From a bacterium (GTDB taxonomy: Bacteria; Chloroflexota; Dormibacteria; UBA8260; Bog-877), in NCBI GenBank assembly GCA_021802115.1, contig JAKABA010000045.1, positions 1 to 24,418 on the forward strand: DNA of 24,418 bases, read 5' to 3'. The stretch's first letter is position 1; each line of letters begins with the position of its first letter. Positions 22,142 to 24,418 of this stretch are shown one piece after another. A model generated the notes under the pieces. That model was not told the origin of the DNA, ran no database searches, and worked only from the letters and a program-made list of their open reading frames with translations. The translations under genes were made by a program, and so were the position numbers.

Positions 22142-22147
22142 TATACT
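22142..22147 (+). promoter_or_regulatory. -10 element (TATACT) for the 22159 gene
   Basis: TATACT lies 12 bases before the TTG start at 22159. Transcription from about 22154 would give a leader of only about 5 bases, so the gene would be effectively leaderless. The -35 is weak (TTAAGG at 22121-22126, spacer 15). Confidence 0.45.
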
Positions 22148-22158
22148 CGGGCCATATC

Positions 22159-22707
22159 TTGGGCGGAAAAAAGCATGCGCACGCCGGGGGCTCGACGTTG
22201 TCGGGCGATCTGCCCACACCTGTCCCTGAAGGGGCGGCCGAGGGGGAGGTAGGGGCTGCCCCCAGGGTCGCCTCGGAGCGTTCGGCGGATGACATCCTGG
22301 AGCTCATCTTCACCGCCACCCCAAGGGCCAGTCCGGCGGAGCAGGCGGAGCGCACCTTGCGCCGCCCCAAAGCGCTGGTGTATGTGGCGATGAGCAATCG
22401 CAACTTCTTCTGGCGGCAGCAGTTGACCAAGTTCGTGCTCGATGAGGGCCGGGTGCCCGTCACCCCCTTCATGCTCTTCGACTACTACCTGCTCCACACC
22501 GTCCCCAAGGACCTGGTCCGGGAGGCGATGAACAACCTGATCGCGCGTTGCGAAGAGATGTGGGTCTTCGGCGAGCTCTCATTGGGACTCAAGGTGCAGG
22601 TGGGCATCGCCAAGCGGATGCGCAAACCGGTGCGCTATTTCGACATCAGCGATTTGCCCTATCAGGTCACCGGAGTGCCGGAGTCGATGGTCTCGGACGA
22701 GCGCTGA
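22159..22707 (+). CDS. Nucleoside 2-deoxyribosyltransferase-like (DUF4406/DUF7768-type) protein
   Basis: The 182-residue protein has a disordered N terminus (1-45) and then a compact alpha/beta domain. The domain begins KALVYVAMSNRN (71-82), continues EGRVPVTPFMLFDYYLL (96-112) and has CEEMWVFGELSLGLKVQVGIAK (131-152). It ends in KPVRYFDIS (156-164). This order (YVA strand, Pro-x-xPF, D/E-E-x-W-V-F-G-x-x-S-x-G and the helix after it) matches nucleoside 2-deoxyribosyltransferase relatives such as DUF4406/DUF7768. That fold acts on nucleosides or nucleotides. The specific reaction is not known. The TTG start lies just after a -10 element. It follows the uracil-DNA glycosylase, so a nucleotide-damage role is an attractive but unproven guess. 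Confidence 0.75.
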   Translation: MGGKKHAHAGGSTLSGDLPTPVPEGAAEGEVGAAPRVASERSADDILELIFTATPRASPAEQAERTLRRPKALVYVAMSNRNFFWRQQLTKFVLDEGRVPVTPFMLFDYYLLHTVPKDLVREAMNNLIARCEEMWVFGELSLGLKVQVGIAKRMRKPVRYFDISDLPYQVTGVPESMVSDER

Positions 22708-22724
22708 GGTGGTCGCCGCGGCTA

Positions 22725-22747
22725 CCCTGGCGCAACTTTGGCCAGGG
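22725..22747 (+). terminator. Stem-loop downstream of the 22159 gene
   Basis: A perfect 7-bp stem CCCTGGC/GCCAGGG with a 9-base loop begins 18 bases after the stop codon. There is no U-tract, so this is a possible intrinsic terminator of the GC-rich type only. Confidence 0.4.
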
Positions 22748-22934
22748 CTCTGAGCTTCCCCCAGGTGGCCGCTGGGGCCTCCACTACGGCAGCCCGCGGG
22801 GGCGTCATCTGACCTGACGGCGGGTGCTGGTGGGGCTGGAAACGTTGCAGCGCTCGGGCACCGTCCCTCACACTGCTGACACGGGGGCAGCTGAGTTCCG
22901 CGTGGGCTGGGGGGAGCTTGATCATTCAAACTGC

Positions 22935-24062
22935 ATGGCTGTGAGAACCGGCCTGGCTCGGGTTATAGGCCTGTCGCGCCGACCCTGGGCGCGTGTTGGG
23001 GTCGGGGTGGTGGTGGCCGCCGTGCTGCTGGCACTGGTCCTCGCCAGGATCTCTCTGCACCGTGCGGTGTACTCCATGGAGCACGTTTCTCTACCGATGT
23101 TGGGTTTAGGGGCCCTCCTGGCCGCTGCCTATGTTGGCTTGCGCGCCTGGCGCTACCGCATGCTTCTGGGCCAGGGATCCCTCCCTGGAGTGGTTGCGGT
23201 GGCCGCGGCCAGTTGGGGGGCCGGGCAGCTTCTGCCCGGTCCCGGTAGCGACGCGGCGTTCATCTGGTTCGCGCGACGTGACCTGGAGGCGAGCCTGAGC
23301 CGGGGCACCGGAGCCGCGCTGGTCGCCCGGCTTTTGGACATGGCCAGCCTGGCCGTGATCCTGTTGGTGAGCGCCGATTTGGCGGGAGTCAGGCTGGGCC
23401 GGCCGGTACGGGTGGCGGCGGTCGTGCTGGCCGTCATCTTGGGGCTGGCACTGCTCGCTCTTTTTGTCCGGCGGCCGCGCCGACTGCTGCTCCGCGTGAC
23501 CGAGCGATTGCCGGTGGTCGGCGCCCTCGCGACGCGAGCGGGACGCGTGCTGGCGGAACTCAGCAGCTGGCAGACTCTGGTCGGACTCGGCCTGGCGACT
23601 GCCGGCGCCAGGCTGCTGGCGGCCCTGGAGTACTACTGTCTCTTCCTGGCCCTTGGCGGCCGCCTCGACCTATGGCAGGTCTGGCTGGCCCTGGCGGTGC
23701 GGACGCTTCTCTTCGCGCTTCCGGTACAGGGGGTGGGCGGCCTGGGCACCTCCCAAATCTGGTGGGCAGGTGGGCTAGCCCTAGCTGGGTTGCCTGTTGC
23801 CGCCGCTCTATCCTTGGGGCTGGAAGTCCAGATCCTCGACCTGGTGGTGGCCCTTCCCGAAGGAGCGCTCGGGTGGCTGGCCCTCAAGGCGCGCCGCGCT
23901 GCGCGGGCGGCTGGCGAACCTTCCCCGCCCCGGTCGAAGTCAACCCGGCACAGGCTTCTCCTCGCAAGCCACGCCTCGGGGACGGGAGACGTCGCCGCCC
24001 CTGAGCCGACGCCAAACCCGGACCTTGTCCGGGCTGCGACCGGGTCAGGCGAGCGTGACTGA
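22935..24062 (+). CDS. UPF0104/AglD-type integral membrane protein (lysylphosphatidylglycerol synthase TM region family)
   Basis: The 375-residue membrane protein shows about seven or eight hydrophobic helices, with an Arg-rich loop after helix 2 (LRAWRYRMLLGQGSL). The family-type segment AAASWGAGQLLPGPGSDAAFIWF lies near 90-112, and LLFALPVQGVGGLGTSQIWW, a Pro/Gly-rich conserved motif, lies near 254-273. These fit the flippase-like domain shared by UPF0104, AglD and the MprF transmembrane region, proposed to act on lipids or lipid-linked sugars. The basic, Pro-rich tail (about 320-375) is cytosolic and poorly conserved in appearance. ATG 22935 has no close ribosome binding site, GTG 22941 is possible, and an extension to 22824 is unlikely. 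Confidence 0.82.
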   Translation: MAVRTGLARVIGLSRRPWARVGVGVVVAAVLLALVLARISLHRAVYSMEHVSLPMLGLGALLAAAYVGLRAWRYRMLLGQGSLPGVVAVAAASWGAGQLLPGPGSDAAFIWFARRDLEASLSRGTGAALVARLLDMASLAVILLVSADLAGVRLGRPVRVAAVVLAVILGLALLALFVRRPRRLLLRVTERLPVVGALATRAGRVLAELSSWQTLVGLGLATAGARLLAALEYYCLFLALGGRLDLWQVWLALAVRTLLFALPVQGVGGLGTSQIWWAGGLALAGLPVAAALSLGLEVQILDLVVALPEGALGWLALKARRAARAAGEPSPPRSKSTRHRLLLASHASGTGDVAAPEPTPNPDLVRAATGSGERD

Positions 24063-24418
24063 CAGCGGTCCAGCGACCACTTGGACGACCGATCTTTGCT
24101 TCCGAGTCCCAAGGTCGCCGCTCGGGCGATGGGGTTGGCAGCAGCTGGCGGGAAAGTGAGCAGGAGTGCCCATGAGAGCGGTTTAGTGAACTGGGAAAAT
24201 GTTGGCGAGTGTGACTAGCGGGTCGGGCTGTGGGTGACTTCTGTTGAGGGGGCCCTCCGGACGACTGCCAGCGGGACGTTCCTGGTGTGAAAGATCGGAT
24301 CACCCCGGCGTCACGGCTCCGGCCGGCGCCACCGCTGGTTGAGCCGAAGTCTGCAGATCCTGTCTTGGCGGTGGAGGTCGTGCGCAGAGTCGGTGACCAT
24401 CCGCCAGCTGATCGATGG
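24063..24418. other. Window end with no confirmed gene
   Basis: No complete gene is supported here. The 24180-24240 part is less GC-rich than its surroundings and may be a promoter region. A GTG at 24287 opens a frame that runs off the window and is listed separately. No repeats, tRNAs or insertion-sequence ends are recognised. Confidence 0.5.
24287..24418 (+). CDS. Possible 5' end of a gene running off the window
   Basis: From GTG 24287 the frame is open for 44 codons to the edge (opening VKDRITPASRLRPAPPLVEP). The upstream sequence GCGGGA is a weak ribosome binding site, about 11 bases away. No motif is recognised, so it could equally be a chance open frame in GC-rich DNA. Confidence 0.25.
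   Translation, partial: MKDRITPASRLRPAPPLVEPKSADPVLAVEVVRRVGDHPPADRW

Overview
This is a GC-rich stretch of bacterial chromosome. The genome type fits a high-GC Terrabacteria lineage: Actinomycetota, or a Dormibacterota/Chloroflexota-like relative. The clues are the strong GC bias, heavy use of TTG and GTG starts (pepA, the EamA transporter, the Fe-ADH, ctaA, the uracil-DNA glycosylase and others), several likely leaderless genes, a stand-alone A2-type cytochrome oxidase cluster and a monofunctional biotin ligase. I cannot fix the phylum without a search. Almost all of the window is ordinary chromosomal gene space. The only mobile-element gene is a lone IS607-type serine recombinase.

Layout. 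1-250: no gene. 251-2343 (+): a small DnaA-N/DciA-like protein, a BldC/MerR-like mini HTH protein and leucyl aminopeptidase. 2393-4703 (-): a metallo-beta-lactamase-fold hydrolase, a NUDT19-like Nudix hydrolase and a protein built from a tandem duplication. 4705-7253 (+): biotin-protein ligase, a small unknown protein behind a good sigma70-type promoter, tRNA-Arg(CCG) and an EamA-family transporter. 7289-10993 (-): aconitase followed 3 bp later by an iron-alcohol-dehydrogenase/maleylacetate-reductase-like enzyme. 11168-16445 (+): the cytochrome c oxidase block, with ctaC, ctaD, ctaA, a 40-residue membrane peptide and a subunit-IV-like protein, then two unrecognised membrane proteins. The second of these consists of four copies of an approximately 80-residue two-helix module. 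16446-17052: about 600 bases with no convincing gene. 17053-18873 (-): osmC, trxA and a DUF1028 protein. trxA-osmC has a promoter whose 17-bp spacer carries a perfect CsoR-type palindrome. 18950-20672 (+): the serine recombinase and a PIG-L/LmbE deacetylase. 20690-21351 (-): a two-helix membrane protein overlapping a basic-tailed partner. 21447-24062 (+): an Fe-S type uracil-DNA glycosylase, a nucleoside-deoxyribosyltransferase-like protein and a UPF0104/AglD-type integral membrane protein. 24063-24418: no confirmed gene.

How it works together. ctaC/ctaD encode the catalytic core of an aerobic terminal oxidase, ctaA makes its heme A, and the small membrane proteins behind them are candidate accessory subunits or assembly factors. 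Subunit III (ctaE) and heme O synthase (ctaB) are not seen here. Aconitase is transcribed divergently from the oxidase. trxA and osmC look like a thiol/peroxide or reactive-sulfur stress pair under a metal- or persulfide-sensing repressor. The observations most worth follow-up are the four-repeat membrane protein next to the oxidase, the CsoR-like operator over trxA-osmC, the lone IS607 recombinase with its nested palindrome, and the structured gap at 16446-17052.
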